Under the pieces are notes generated by a model, which was not told the DNA's origin, searched no databases, and saw nothing but the letters and a program-made list of their open reading frames with translations. Below are positions 45,308 through 53,809 of a stretch of 64,000 bases of DNA, in pieces. This stretch comes from Nocardioides marmotae (lineage in GTDB: Bacteria; Actinomycetota; Actinomycetes; Propionibacteriales; Nocardioidaceae): contig NZ_CP053660.1 in the NCBI RefSeq assembly GCF_013177455.1, positions 3,038,001-3,102,000 of the forward strand. The letters run 5' to 3'. The position numbers and the translations under genes were made by a program. Position 1 is the stretch's first letter, and each line of letters begins with the position of its first letter.

Positions 45308-46635
45308 CGCGCCGGGCTGTCGGCCGGGCGGGCGGCCGCGGCGCGGAAGGCGGCGGAGCGCTCCTCGTAGGAGGCGAACTCATCGAAGCTCGGCGCGCCC
45401 GGGGAGAGCAGGACGACCGCGGCGTCGGTGTCCGCGCGGGCCCAGGCGAGGGCGGTGGCGAAGTCGGGGGCGAGCCGGGCGGTGGGCAGGTCGGCGGCGA
45501 GCCGGGCGCCGGCGGGCCCGACGGCGACCACGTCGACCGGGGCGGCGGGGTCGCGCGCGGCGAGGTAGGACAGCAGCGGGGCGAAGGACAGCCCGCGGTC
45601 GGCGCCGCCGGCCAGCAGCGTGACGTGCGCGGCGGGGTAGGTCTCGAGCGCGGCGACGACGGCCTCCGGCGCGGTGGCCAGGCTGTCGTCGACCCAGGTG
45701 CGGCCGTCGGCGCCCGTGAGCTCCTCGAGCCGGTGCGCCAGCGGGGCGAAGGTGCGCGTCGCGGCGAGCAGCGCCGGGCGGCTGCCCGCGGGGAGGAGGC
45801 CCGAGACGTCGACCGCCGCGACGGCGAGCGCCAGGTTGACCAGGTTGTGCCGGCCGCGCACCGGCAGGTCCGCGGCGGGCACGTGGCCGACGCCGGCCCA
45901 GTCCAGGCCGGTCTCGTCCACGACCAGCCCGAGGGTGGCCGGGGCGACCAGCCGGGTGCCCGGCGTCGCCCGGGTCGCCACCAGGGTGGCCAGGTCCCCG
46001 GCGACGTCCGGCACGACGACCACCTCGGGGCCGTGCGCGACCAGGTTGAGCTTGTCGGCGACGTACTGCTCGTAGCCGCCGTGCCAGGGCAGGTGCTCGG
46101 GGTAGAGCGAGGTGACCACCGCGACGCGCGGGGAGCAGGTCAGGTCGGCGGCCTGGTAGCTGGAGACCTCCGCGACGGCCACCCCGGCGGAGCGGTCGTC
46201 GGCGGTCACCGGGGTGCCACCGTTGCCGACGAGCGCCGCCGGCACGCCGGTGGCCTGCAGCAGGTGGTGGACGAGCCCCGCGGTGGTGCTCTTGCCCTTG
46301 GTGCCGGTCACCGCGACCACCCGGTCGGCGTTCTCGCAGAGCCACAGGTCGGTCAGGGACGTCACCGGCACGCCGAGCTCGCGGAGCCGGAGGAACTCCG
46401 GGGCGGTGTGCGGCACGCCGGGCGACTTCACGACCACGTCGGCCGCGGCGAGGCGCTCCATCGCCGCCGGGCCGGCGACCGCGACCTCGCGCAGGTCGGC
46501 CGGCACGTCGTCGACGCCGGTGAGCGCGACGGTCGGCGCCAGGCCGCGGGCGGTCAGCTCGGCCAGCGCGGCGCGTCCCTCCCGGCCCGCTCCCCACACC
46601 ACGACGGCGCGGCCGGCGAGCTCGTCATACCGCAC
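45304..46635 (-). CDS. murD2: UDP-N-acetylmuramoyl-L-alanine L-glutamate ligase, MurD2
   Basis: A 443-residue Mur ligase. The ATP motif is VTGTKGKSTTAG (109-120), EVSSYQAADLTCSPRVAVVTSLYPEHLPWHGGYEQYVADK lies near 150-190, and VDDSLATAPEAVVAALE near 318 is the C-terminal domain start. It resembles MurD, but it is directly coupled to MurL, the partner that defines MurD2. MurD2 adds L-Glu, not D-Glu, to UDP-MurNAc-L-Ala. The GTG start at 46635 lies 11 bases inside the murL end. Assignment as MurD2 and not MurD rests on this pairing. Confidence 0.88.
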   Translation of the reverse strand: MRYDELAGRAVVVWGAGREGRAALAELTARGLAPTVALTGVDDVPADLREVAVAGPAAMERLAAADVVVKSPGVPHTAPEFLRLRELGVPVTSLTDLWLCENADRVVAVTGTKGKSTTAGLVHHLLQATGVPAALVGNGGTPVTADDRSAGVAVAEVSSYQAADLTCSPRVAVVTSLYPEHLPWHGGYEQYVADKLNLVAHGPEVVVVPDVAGDLATLVATRATPGTRLVAPATLGLVVDETGLDWAGVGHVPAADLPVRGRHNLVNLALAVAAVDVSGLLPAGSRPALLAATRTFAPLAHRLEELTGADGRTWVDDSLATAPEAVVAALETYPAAHVTLLAGGADRGLSFAPLLSYLAARDPAAPVDVVAVGPAGARLAADLPTARLAPDFATALAWARADTDAAVVLLSPGAPSFDEFASYEERSAAFRAAAARPADSPAR

Positions 46636-47962
46636 GGGCGACCGTCTCGAGCGCGGGCGGCAGGAGGTGCTCGCCCTCGCGGAAGGCGAAGACGCCCTCG
46701 CGCTCGGCCGGCGTCGCGGTGACCTCGGCGAGCTCGGGCCGGGCGAGGAAGGGGTGGTCGCGCCACTCGGGGTGCTCGCGCAGCAGCGCCACGGCGACCC
46801 GGCACTCGTCGGGCTCCCCCACGCACTCGAACGGCTTGAGCAGGCCCTCGGCGCCGAGCAGCTCGAGGAACCCGGTCAGCTGGGTCTCGTCGGCGAACAT
46901 GTCCCGCCCGCCGAAGATCGCCAGCAGCGCCTCGCGCGGCAGGAACGGCGCGAGGCAGAGGAAGACGAAGCGGCACTTGGGGCAGTCCGCGCACCAGGTG
47001 GTCCGGTCGCCCTCGCGCAGCTTGAAGGCGCGGTTGCAGCTGGTGAAGACGCGGTGGTACGCCGTGTGGTCGGCGAAGCGGCGGGCGATGCGCAGCTCGG
47101 TGACCGGCCGCAGCAGCGAGACGTACGTCGGCGCGCCGGCCGGCAGGCTCGCGCGCAGCAGCCGCTCGAACTCCAGGCTCTTGGACCACTGGTGGTTGAT
47201 CGTCCGCCCGTGCCAGTCCACGTTGCCGAAGGAGGAGCTGGCCTCGTTGCTGAACACGACGGTGTCGTAGCCCAGCGCCAGCGCGGTCAGCACCGCGACG
47301 AGGGAGTTGACCGCGGTGACCGGGACGTGGCCGTTGGGCGCGCCGGCCTCGTTGAGCCGGAACAGCGTGGGGTCGAGCCGGCGGCGGGCGGAGTGCAGGT
47401 CGATCCCGGCGACCGCGGCGGTGTCGGTGATCGGGGTGTAGCTGTTGACCGAGAACAGCCCGACGTCGAAGCCGGCCCCCCGGACCGCCTCGATGGAGAC
47501 GATCGAGTCCTTGCCGCCGCCCACGGCCACGAGCAGCCGCTGCGGGTCGGCGTCCGGGGCGGGCGCCGGGGCCGCCGGCTCGGGCAGCTCGTCGGCGTGC
47601 ACCGTCGTGGCGAAGACCTCCGGCATCTGGTTGACGTAGGCGAACTCCCCCAGCCCGTGCCGGGTCAGCTCCTCCAGGAACCGCCGCTCGCGGGCGGTCA
47701 GCCCGCCGGGCACCGCCATCGGCACCGGGGCGAAGGCCTTGAAGTAGCTCAGCGAGGCCGCGAGCGCGAGCAGCCGCAGCACCTGGTCGCGCACCCGCGG
47801 GTCGACGTGGTCCAGCGTGCCGGGCAGCTCGACAACCTCGGTCAGCTCCTCGACGGTCCGCTCCCCGGCCCGCGCGGCGTACCGCAGCGAGACCGTGGCG
47901 CCCTCGACGACCGGCGCGGCGATCGCGAACTCGGTGACCTCGACACGTTCGTCCGACCGCAT
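46625..47962 (-). CDS. murL: UDP-N-acetylmuramoyl-L-alanyl-L-glutamate epimerase, MurL
   Basis: A 445-residue protein matching MurL, which uses ATP to convert the terminal L-Glu of UDP-MurNAc-L-Ala-L-Glu to D-Glu. It has a PP-loop-like ATP site VAVGGGKDS (145-153), FSVNSYTPITDTA near 170, and SNEASSSFGNVDWHGRTINHQWSKS near 238-262. A cysteine cluster CADCPKC (324-330) sits in WCADCPKCRFVFLCLAPF. All these blocks are in order and the size fits the family. I chose ATG 47962, with GGTGGTGAG upstream, over two GTG codons before it. It is first in murL-murD2-PLP enzyme. Confidence 0.9.
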   Translation of the reverse strand: MRSDERVEVTEFAIAAPVVEGATVSLRYAARAGERTVEELTEVVELPGTLDHVDPRVRDQVLRLLALAASLSYFKAFAPVPMAVPGGLTARERRFLEELTRHGLGEFAYVNQMPEVFATTVHADELPEPAAPAPAPDADPQRLLVAVGGGKDSIVSIEAVRGAGFDVGLFSVNSYTPITDTAAVAGIDLHSARRRLDPTLFRLNEAGAPNGHVPVTAVNSLVAVLTALALGYDTVVFSNEASSSFGNVDWHGRTINHQWSKSLEFERLLRASLPAGAPTYVSLLRPVTELRIARRFADHTAYHRVFTSCNRAFKLREGDRTTWCADCPKCRFVFLCLAPFLPREALLAIFGGRDMFADETQLTGFLELLGAEGLLKPFECVGEPDECRVAVALLREHPEWRDHPFLARPELAEVTATPAEREGVFAFREGEHLLPPALETVARAV

Positions 47963-48044
47963 GCTCACCACCCCGCGAGTCTACGGGGGCCGGGCCCCCG
48001 CCGCGGTCGCGCCCGGGCCGGGTCGGGAAGCAGCGCCGGAGATG

Positions 48045-48081
48045 CAGCAGGGCCCGACGGCGATGCCGTCGGGCCCTGCTG
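48045..48081. terminator. Perfect 17-bp stem-loop downstream of tRNA-Ala
   Basis: CAGCAGGGCCCGACGGC and its exact reverse complement are separated by GAT (48045-48081). It begins 7 bases past the tRNA 3' end on the - strand and upstream of murL. There is no T-run, so it may be an actinobacterial stem-only terminator or processing structure. Confidence 0.65.
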
Positions 48082-48088
48082 TTCGTCC

Positions 48089-48164
48089 TGGTGGAGCTGA
48101 GGGGACTCGAACCCCTGACCCTCTGCATGCCATGCAGATGCGCTACCAGCTGCGCCACAGCCCC
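48089..48164 (-). tRNA. tRNA-Ala (GGC anticodon)
   Basis: The - strand folds into a standard cloverleaf. The acceptor is GGGGCTG with CAGCTCC, the D-arm stem GCGC/GCGC, the anticodon stem TCTGC/GCAGA with loop ATGGCAT (anticodon GGC), and the T-arm AGGGG-TTCGAGT-CCCCT. The 3' CCA is encoded. Length with CCA is 76 bases. Confidence 0.97.
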
Positions 48165-48213
48165 AGGTCGCTGCCGTCCGGGTCTCCCCGTCAGGCGGCT
48201 CGCAGAATGTTAC

Positions 48214-48873
48214 TCAAAGCCGTTCCGAAGACGAAATCGGGGTCAGCCCGTAGGCCGCCAGCACCACCAGGCCCGGCTCCGCGCCCGCGCCGGGGCGCTG
48301 CTCGAGGACCAGCCAGTGGCAGTTGCGCAGCGCGCGCAGGGTCCGCGCCGCCTCGTCGGGCCAGCCGAGGAGGGAGGCGACGCCGACCTTGATCGCGCCG
48401 CCGTGGGAGACAGCGACGGTCGTCTCCCCCGCCGGCGTGGCGGCCAGCGCGTCGCGCAGGGCGTCGGTCATCCGGGCGCGCAGGGCGGCCAGGCCCTCGC
48501 CGCCGGGCACGACGTCCCAGTCGCCGGCGAGGAACGCCGCGAACTCCGCCGGCGCCTGCGCGGCGTACTCCGCGTGCGTCATCGTCTCCCGCACACCGAG
48601 CATCGCCTCGCGCAGCCGCGGGTCGTGCTCGGCGTCCAGCCCGGTCTCCTTCGCGACGTACGCCGCGGTCTGCCGGGCGCGCGCGAGGTCGGAGGTCACC
48701 AGCCGGGTCGGGCGGTACGCCGCGACGTACGGCGCCGCGGCCGCCGCCTGCGCGTGCCCGGTCGCGTCGAGCTCGACGTCGTGCTGGCCCTGGATCCGCT
48801 TCTCGGCGTTGTAGGCCGTCTGCCCGTGCCGCAGCAGCACCAGCCGCCGCGGCCCGGACTCAGCGCTCGTCAT
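48214..48873 (-). CDS. Histidine phosphatase family protein
   Basis: A 219-residue phosphoglycerate-mutase-fold phosphatase. The catalytic motif is LLRHGQTAYNAEKRIQGQHDVELDATG at 13-39 (RHG with the phosphohistidine). SDLARARQTAAYVAKETGL near 62 is the second arginine region, LREAMLGVRE near 87 holds the acid, and VAVSHGGAIK near 153 the second histidine. All catalytic positions are present. In many actinobacteria it follows rsfS, as here (12-base gap), so it belongs to the nadD-rsfS operon. The substrate is not known; 3-phosphoglycerate-type or sugar phosphates are possible. Confidence 0.92.
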   Translation of the reverse strand: MTSAESGPRRLVLLRHGQTAYNAEKRIQGQHDVELDATGHAQAAAAAPYVAAYRPTRLVTSDLARARQTAAYVAKETGLDAEHDPRLREAMLGVRETMTHAEYAAQAPAEFAAFLAGDWDVVPGGEGLAALRARMTDALRDALAATPAGETTVAVSHGGAIKVGVASLLGWPDEAARTLRALRNCHWLVLEQRPGAGAEPGLVVLAAYGLTPISSSERL

Positions 48874-48885
48874 CAGCGCTCGTGC

Positions 48886-49263
48886 TCAGCGCTCGTGCGA
48901 GGTGACGTCGGCGGGGAGCTTGATCGTGGGGCAGTCGCGCCAGAGCCGCTCGAGGGCGTAGAAGGCGCGCTCCTCCTCGTGCTGGACGTGCACGACGACG
49001 TCGCCGTAGTCGATGAGCACCCAGCGTCCGTCGCGCTCGCCCTCGCGGCGGATCGGCTTGGCGCCGATCTCGCGGAGCTTGTCCTCGACCTCGTCGACGA
49101 TCGCCTTGACCTGGCGGTCGTTGGTGGCGGAGGCGAGGACGAAGGCGTCGGTGATCGCCAGCTGCTCGCTGACGTCGAAGGCGACGATCTGTTGGGCGAG
49201 CTTGTCGCTGGCCGCGCGGGCGGCGGCGTGGACGAGCTCGATGGCGTGGTCGGTGGCGGTCAT
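48886..49263 (-). CDS. rsfS: Ribosomal silencing factor RsfS
   Basis: A 125-residue protein that binds ribosomal protein L14 on the 50S subunit and blocks subunit joining when nutrients are low. The family core is intact: [38 protein letters not shown] near 27-64, then [34 protein letters not shown] near 74-108, with DYGDVVVH the hallmark. Its start overlaps the nadD stop by four bases (ATGA). The nadD-rsfS pairing is typical. Confidence 0.96.
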   Translation of the reverse strand: MTATDHAIELVHAAARAASDKLAQQIVAFDVSEQLAITDAFVLASATNDRQVKAIVDEVEDKLREIGAKPIRREGERDGRWVLIDYGDVVVHVQHEEERAFYALERLWRDCPTIKLPADVTSHER

Positions 49264-49907
49264 GAGTCTCCGAGGGTGGTGTCCGCCGGCACGGGGGCCG
49301 GGACGTCCGGTGGGTAGAGGTCGTGCTTGGCGATGTACTGCACGACGCCGTCGGGCACGAGGTACCAGACGGGCTCGCCGCGACGGGTGCGTGCGCGGCA
49401 GTCGGTCGAGCTGATCGCCAGGGCCGGGATCTCCACCATGGTGACCCGGTCCGCGGGGATCGAGGCCAGCGTGGCCTCGTCCATGGTGTAGCCCGGGCGC
49501 GTGCAGCCGACGAACTGCGCGAGCGCGAAGAGCTCCTCGGCGTTGCGCCAGGTGAAGATGTCGGCCAACGCGTCGGCGCCGGTGATGAAGTACAGCTCCG
49601 CGTCCGGCATCGCCTCGCGCAGGTCGCGCAGGGTGTCGATCGTGTACGTCGGGCCCTGCCGGTCGATGTCGACGCGGGAGACGGTGAACCGCGGGTTGGA
49701 GGCGGTCGCGATGACCGTCATCAGGTAGCGGTGCTCGGCAGGTGAGACCACCCGGTCGGACTTCTGCCAGGGGTCCCCGGCCGGGACGAAGACGACCTCG
49801 TCGAGGTCGAACCAGGCCTGGACCTCCGCCGCCGCCACGAGGTGGCCGTGGTGGATGGGGTCGAAGGTCCCGCCCATCACGCCGACACGGCGCCGGCGCT
49901 CGGTCAT
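49260..49907 (-). CDS. nadD: Nicotinate-nucleotide adenylyltransferase
   Basis: A 215-residue enzyme that makes nicotinate adenine dinucleotide from ATP and nicotinate mononucleotide, the central NAD synthesis step. The nucleotidylyltransferase motif is [12 protein letters not shown] near 12-23, with [24 protein letters not shown] near 40-63 and [20 protein letters not shown] near 105-125. The C-terminal motif is [28 protein letters not shown], where family members usually have ISSTxIR. The length is normal. rsfS follows with a four-base overlap. Confidence 0.96.
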   Translation of the reverse strand: MTERRRRVGVMGGTFDPIHHGHLVAAAEVQAWFDLDEVVFVPAGDPWQKSDRVVSPAEHRYLMTVIATASNPRFTVSRVDIDRQGPTYTIDTLRDLREAMPDAELYFITGADALADIFTWRNAEELFALAQFVGCTRPGYTMDEATLASIPADRVTMVEIPALAISSTDCRARTRRGEPVWYLVPDGVVQYIAKHDLYPPDVPAPVPADTTLGDS

Positions 49908-49912
49908 GGTGC

Positions 49913-50068
49913 TCAGCTGTGCTCGCGCCCGCCGCCGAAGGCCATCAGGGCCAGGAGCATGCCGAAGAGGACGACCAGGAAGCCCACGCCGATCCCCCAG
50001 CTCAGGGCGTGGTCGATCTCGTGGTGGGACTCCTCGGCAGCGGCGAGGACGACGAGCGCGTTCAGCAT
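49913..50068 (-). CDS. 51-residue single-pass membrane protein
   Basis: A short frame starting at ATG 50068: [14 protein letters not shown], then [12 protein letters not shown], one hydrophobic helix ([19 protein letters not shown], about 30-48) and a GGGREHS tail. Small proteins of this shape are common upstream of nadD in Nocardioides-like genomes. It ends 5 bases before the nadD start, so the two are probably co-translated. The His-rich short stretch before the helix is notable, but the function is unknown. Confidence 0.75.
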   Translation of the reverse strand: MLNALVVLAAAEESHHEIDHALSWGIGVGFLVVLFGMLLALMAFGGGREHS

Positions 50069-50110
50069 GGGATGCACCCTACCGGGCCCGCTCGGCGCGC
50101 CGGGTGCCGG

Positions 50111-51370
50111 TCAGCGGACGTGGCCGTCGCCGGTGACGACGTACTTGGTCGAGGTCATCTCGGGCAGGCCCATCGGGCCGCGGGCGTGCAGCTTCTGGGT
50201 GCTGATGCCGATCTCGGCGCCGAACCCGAGCTCGCCGCCGTCGGTGAACCGGGTCGAGGCGTTGACCAGCACGACGGCGGAGTCGACCTCGGCGACGAAC
50301 CGGCGGGCCGCGCCCAGGTCCTCGGTGAGGATCGCGTCGGAGTGCCCGCTGGAGAAGCGCCGCACGTGGTCGATCGCGGCGCCGAGGTCGGGGACGACCG
50401 CGGCGGAGATGTCGAGGGAGAGGTACTCGGTGGCGAAGTCCTCCTCGGTCGCGGGCACCACGCCGTCGTACGCCGCGAACGCCGCGTCGCCGTGGATGGT
50501 CACCCCGGCCTCCTGGAGGGCGGCGACGACCCGCGGCAGGAACGTCTCGGCCAGGTCGGCGTGGACCAGCAGCGACTCCGCGGCGTTGCAGACGCTCGTG
50601 CGGTGGGTCTTGGCGTTGAGCACGACGGCCAGCGCACGGTCGAGGTCGGCCGCGCGGTCGACGTAGACGTGGCAGTTGCCCACGCCGGTCTCGATGACCG
50701 GCACGGTGGACTCCTCGACCACCGAGCGGATGAGGCCGGCGCCGCCGCGCGGGATGAGCACGTCGACGTGCCCGCGGGCCCGCATCAGCGCCTTGACGGT
50801 GTCGCGGGACTCGCTCGCGACGAGCTGGACCACGTCGGCCGGGAGCCCGGCCGAGACGGCCGCGTCACGGAGCACCTCGACGATCGCCGCGTTGCTCGCG
50901 GCCGCGCTGGAGCTGCCGCGCAGGAGCACCGCGTTGCCCGACTTCAGGCAGATCCCGGCGGCGTCGGCGGTCACGTTGGGGCGGGCCTCGTAGATCATCC
51001 CGACGACGCCGAACGGCACCCGCACCTGCCGCAGCTCCAGCCCGTTGGCCAGCGTCCCGCCACGCAGCACCTCGCCGACGGGGTCGGGCAGGCCGGCCAC
51101 CTCGCGCAGCCCCTGGGCCATGCCGGCGAGCCGGTCGTCGGTGAGCCGCAGCCGGTCGACGACGTTGGGCGGGGTGCCACCCTCCTCGGCGCGGGCGGTG
51201 TCCTGGGCGTTGGCCGCCAGCAGCGTCGGCGCCTGCTCGAGCAGGGCGGCGGCCATCGCCTCCAGGGCGGCGTCCTTCTGGGCGCGGGTGGCGAGGGCGA
51301 GGACCCGCGCGGCCTCGCGCGCGCGGATCGCGAGGTCGACGACGTCCTGCTCGGTGCTGCTGCTGGTCAT
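50111..51370 (-). CDS. proA: Glutamate-5-semialdehyde dehydrogenase (gamma-glutamyl phosphate reductase)
   Basis: A 419-residue enzyme of proline synthesis that reduces gamma-glutamyl phosphate with NADPH. Landmarks are [38 protein letters not shown] near 118-155, [13 protein letters not shown] near 215, and [17 protein letters not shown] near 262, which holds the catalytic cysteine. [33 protein letters not shown] near 370-400 is the diagnostic C-terminal block. The start ATG 51370 (MTSSSTEQD) removes an upstream Arg/Pro-rich extension that reads through a promoter region. proB is not in the window. Confidence 0.97.
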   Translation of the reverse strand: MTSSSTEQDVVDLAIRAREAARVLALATRAQKDAALEAMAAALLEQAPTLLAANAQDTARAEEGGTPPNVVDRLRLTDDRLAGMAQGLREVAGLPDPVGEVLRGGTLANGLELRQVRVPFGVVGMIYEARPNVTADAAGICLKSGNAVLLRGSSSAAASNAAIVEVLRDAAVSAGLPADVVQLVASESRDTVKALMRARGHVDVLIPRGGAGLIRSVVEESTVPVIETGVGNCHVYVDRAADLDRALAVVLNAKTHRTSVCNAAESLLVHADLAETFLPRVVAALQEAGVTIHGDAAFAAYDGVVPATEEDFATEYLSLDISAAVVPDLGAAIDHVRRFSSGHSDAILTEDLGAARRFVAEVDSAVVLVNASTRFTDGGELGFGAEIGISTQKLHARGPMGLPEMTSTKYVVTGDGHVR

Positions 51371-51436
51371 GGGGCCGAGCGTAGTTGCGCCCACCGGCCC
51401 ACCACGACGTGGTCGCGGCCGGTGGTCAAGGGCCGG

Positions 51437-51486
51437 CGGTCGTGTGCCCACGGACGCGCCTCGCCGCGTCCGCAGGCACACGACCG
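51437..51486 (-). terminator. Two-part stem-loop downstream of the flotillin gene
   Basis: CGGTCGTGTGCC pairs with GGCACACGACCG (12 bp); after a 2-base internal mismatch (CA/CA), CGGACGCG pairs with CGCGTCCG (8 bp) around a 6-base loop. It begins 17 bases past the flotillin stop and separates it from proA. Confidence 0.75.
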
Positions 51487-51502
51487 TGCCGGGCAGGAGC
51501 GG

Positions 51503-53035
51503 CTACGACTCGGTCGTGCCGTTCGTGGCCGGGACCGGGTCGCCGCCGACCGCGCCGGTGGCCTTGCCGGTGGCCTTGCCGATCGAACCCTTGACCAGCG
51601 CCTCGAGGTCCAGACCGGTGGAGGTCTTGAGCATGCTCAGCGTCTGCACGACGTTGTCGTTGACCTGGCGCGGCAGGGCGCCGGCCCCGTCGGGCGAGAT
51701 GACGGTGAGCTGGTCGATCGCGGCGATCGGGGCGGCCACCTCGCGGGCGATCTGCGGGAGCACCTCGATGAGCATCTGCAGCACGGCCGCGTCGTTGTAG
51801 TGCGCGAACGCCTCGGCCCGCTTGTCCATCGCCTCGGCCTCGGCGTGGCCGACGGCCAGCGTCGCCGCCGCCTGCGCCTCGCCCTCGGCCCGGGTCGCCT
51901 CGGCCTCCGCGACGCGGCGGGCCCGCTCGGCCTCACCGCGGCGCTCGCCCTCGATGGCCTCGGCCTGGGCGAGCGCGGAGCGGCGGGACTTCTCCGCCTC
52001 ACCGGTCAGGCGGGCCTCCTCGGCCTTGGCCTGCGCGGCCGCGATGGTCGAGGCCTTGCGGGCCTCGGCGCCGGCGATCTCGGCGCTGCGCTTGGCCTCG
52101 GCCTCCTGCTCGACCTTGTACCGCTCGGCGTCGGCCGGCTTGCGGACCTGGGTCTCCAGCTGGCGCTCGGTCAGCGCCGCCTGCCGGACCGCGACCTTCT
52201 CCTGCTCCAGGAGGATCGCCTGGTCCCGGTCGGCCTGGGCCAGCGGGCCGGAGGCGGCGGCGTTGGCCGCGGCCGCGTCGGTCTCGGCCTTGATCTCGGC
52301 CTGCTTGAGCGCCAGCGCCCGCTGGGAGATCGCGATCTCCTGCTCGGCGAGGATCCGCGCCTGCTCGGCGGCCTGCCGCGCGTTGGCCTCCGCGATCGAG
52401 GCGGCCTGCTGGATGCGCGCGGCCTCGGGCCGGCCGAGGTCGGCGAGGTAGGTGCCGTCGTCGGTGACGTCCTGGATCTGGAAGGTGTCGAGGATCAGGC
52501 CCTGGCCGGTCAACGAGTTCTCCGACTCGTCCGCGACGCGCTGGGCGAAGGCGGCGCGGTCGCGGATGATCTGCTCGACGGTCAGGCCGCCGACGATGGA
52601 GCGCAGCGCGCCCGCGAGCACCTCCTGGGTGAACGCCTCGACGTCCGCCTGCTGGCTGAGGAAGCGCTGGGCGGCCAGCCGGATCTGGTCGGCGTTGCCG
52701 CCGACCTTGACGATCGCCACGCCCTCGACGTTCAGCTTGATGCCCTGGCCGGAGACGGCGCCGCGGATCTGCACCGAGATGCGTCGCGAGGAGAGGTCGA
52801 GCACGCCGAGCTTCTGCACGAACGGGATCACGAACGTGCCGCCGCCGAGGATGACCTTCTGCCCCGACAGGTCGGTGGTCAGCGCCCCGGTCTCCGGGTT
52901 GAGCACGGCCTTGCCCTTGCGCCCGGTGACGATGAAGGCCTGGTTCGGCCCCGCCACCTTGTAGCGACTGGTGACGAGCAGCACCAGCAGCACGAGCAGG
53001 ACGACGAGCCCTCCGACGGGTAGCAACAGGTCCAT
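51503..53035 (-). CDS. Flotillin / SPFH-domain membrane scaffold protein
   Basis: A 510-residue flotillin. An N-terminal membrane segment (LLLPVGGLVVLLVLLVLLVTS, 3-23) is followed by the SPFH domain (YKVAGPNQAFIVTG, then GGGTFVIPFVQKLGVLDLSSRRISV and SQQADVEAFTQEVLAGALRSIVGGLTVEQI) to about residue 200. A long Ala/Glu/Arg coiled coil (about 210-420) follows, then a C-terminal region. Flotillins organise membrane microdomains. The ATG at 53035 has GGAGG. It is downstream of an NfeD-like gene, the usual flotillin partner, so the two are expected to act together. Confidence 0.94.
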   Translation of the reverse strand: MDLLLPVGGLVVLLVLLVLLVTSRYKVAGPNQAFIVTGRKGKAVLNPETGALTTDLSGQKVILGGGTFVIPFVQKLGVLDLSSRRISVQIRGAVSGQGIKLNVEGVAIVKVGGNADQIRLAAQRFLSQQADVEAFTQEVLAGALRSIVGGLTVEQIIRDRAAFAQRVADESENSLTGQGLILDTFQIQDVTDDGTYLADLGRPEAARIQQAASIAEANARQAAEQARILAEQEIAISQRALALKQAEIKAETDAAAANAAASGPLAQADRDQAILLEQEKVAVRQAALTERQLETQVRKPADAERYKVEQEAEAKRSAEIAGAEARKASTIAAAQAKAEEARLTGEAEKSRRSALAQAEAIEGERRGEAERARRVAEAEATRAEGEAQAAATLAVGHAEAEAMDKRAEAFAHYNDAAVLQMLIEVLPQIAREVAAPIAAIDQLTVISPDGAGALPRQVNDNVVQTLSMLKTSTGLDLEALVKGSIGKATGKATGAVGGDPVPATNGTTES

Positions 53036-53067
53036 CCGGGTCCTCCGGGTCTCAGCGGGGTGGTGGG

Positions 53068-53117
53068 GGTGGTGGTGGTGGTGGTGGTGGTGCGGGTGGT
53101 CAGGTCAGGTCAGGTCA
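53068..53117. repeat. GGT trinucleotide and GGTCA pentanucleotide repeats between nfeD and flotillin
   Basis: Eight perfect GGT units (53068-53091) and four perfect GGTCA units (53098-53117). Each GGTCA unit carries a TGA on the - strand; one of them is the stop codon of the NfeD-like gene. The GGT run lies 33 bases upstream of the flotillin start. Confidence 0.95.
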
Positions 53118-53613
53118 GCTCGTCCCAGAGCGGGGCCACGGTGACCGCCGTCGGGGACAGCACGCTGGTGACGTGGACGCGCACGCCCTGGTCGAGGGGG
53201 CGGTCGGCGCGGGCGTTGAAGCGCAGCACATGACCACCGACGAGGACGTCGACGACGCCGAAGCCGCCGTCGGGGATGGTGGTGACGACCCGGCCGTCAC
53301 GGCCGAGCGCGTCCTCTCCGGTGGGGGTCGCGTCGGTGCCGCCGTCGCGGACCAGGCGGGTGAGGGACCCCGCGATCCAGGCGAAGAGCGCGCCGGCCGC
53401 CAGCCCGACCGGCAGGGACAGTGCGGCGGGCGCCCCGAGCGCCTGGGCCGCGGCACCGCCGAAGCCGGTCGCGGCGACGAACGCGCCGATGACGGCGGTC
53501 GAGAACGCGTCGCCGGCCAGCGCGTCGAGCGCCCCGTCGAGGACGTCCCCGAGCACCAGCGAGAGGAGGAGCAGGAACGCGCCGACCAGGCCGATGATGA
53601 GGAAAGCGGTCAC
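53110..53613 (-). CDS. NfeD-like membrane protein, flotillin partner
   Basis: A 167-residue protein with two or three N-terminal hydrophobic segments (FLIIGLVGAFLLLLSLVLG at 4-22, then FSTAVIGAFVAATGFGG and LSLPVGLAAGALFAWIAG) and a C-terminal beta-rich OB-like domain (ALGRDGRVVTTIPDGGFGVVDVLVGGHVLRFNARAD) as in short NfeD proteins. NfeD usually pairs with SPFH proteins, and here the flotillin gene follows. The GTG at 53613 has AGGAG ten bases upstream. The stop lies in a pentanucleotide repeat. Confidence 0.82.
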   Translation of the reverse strand: MTAFLIIGLVGAFLLLLSLVLGDVLDGALDALAGDAFSTAVIGAFVAATGFGGAAAQALGAPAALSLPVGLAAGALFAWIAGSLTRLVRDGGTDATPTGEDALGRDGRVVTTIPDGGFGVVDVLVGGHVLRFNARADRPLDQGVRVHVTSVLSPTAVTVAPLWDELT

Positions 53614-53742
53614 GCGAGAGCTCCTGCTGACGAGACGCCCGAGGTTCCGGGCACGCTGGCAGCCTCCCCACTCCCCCGGGTTCCAACCACCTCCCGGCCC
53701 TCCGGGCTGGACCGGGTAGGCCCCCGTGCCCCGGACATGCGA

Positions 53743-53778
53743 GACGGCCCGCCCGAGCAGGTGCTCGGACGGGCCGTC
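53743..53778 (-). terminator. Stem-loop downstream of etfA
   Basis: GACGGCCCG-C-CCGAGCA (53743-53759) pairs with TGCTCGG-A-CGGGCCGTC (53762-53778), one C-A mismatch and a 2-base loop. It begins 32 bases past the etfA stop and separates etfBA from the NfeD/flotillin pair. No T-run follows. Confidence 0.72.
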
Positions 53779-53809
53779 GTACGCCGCGTGAGGAGCGGCG
53801 GGCTGGTGG

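Noticed and set aside
48091..49317. A + strand frame starting MELRGLEPLTLCMP and running opposite tRNA-Ala, the phosphatase and rsfS
   Set aside because: The first residues are the antisense of tRNA-Ala, a well-known false gene start; the rest is a shadow of real genes.
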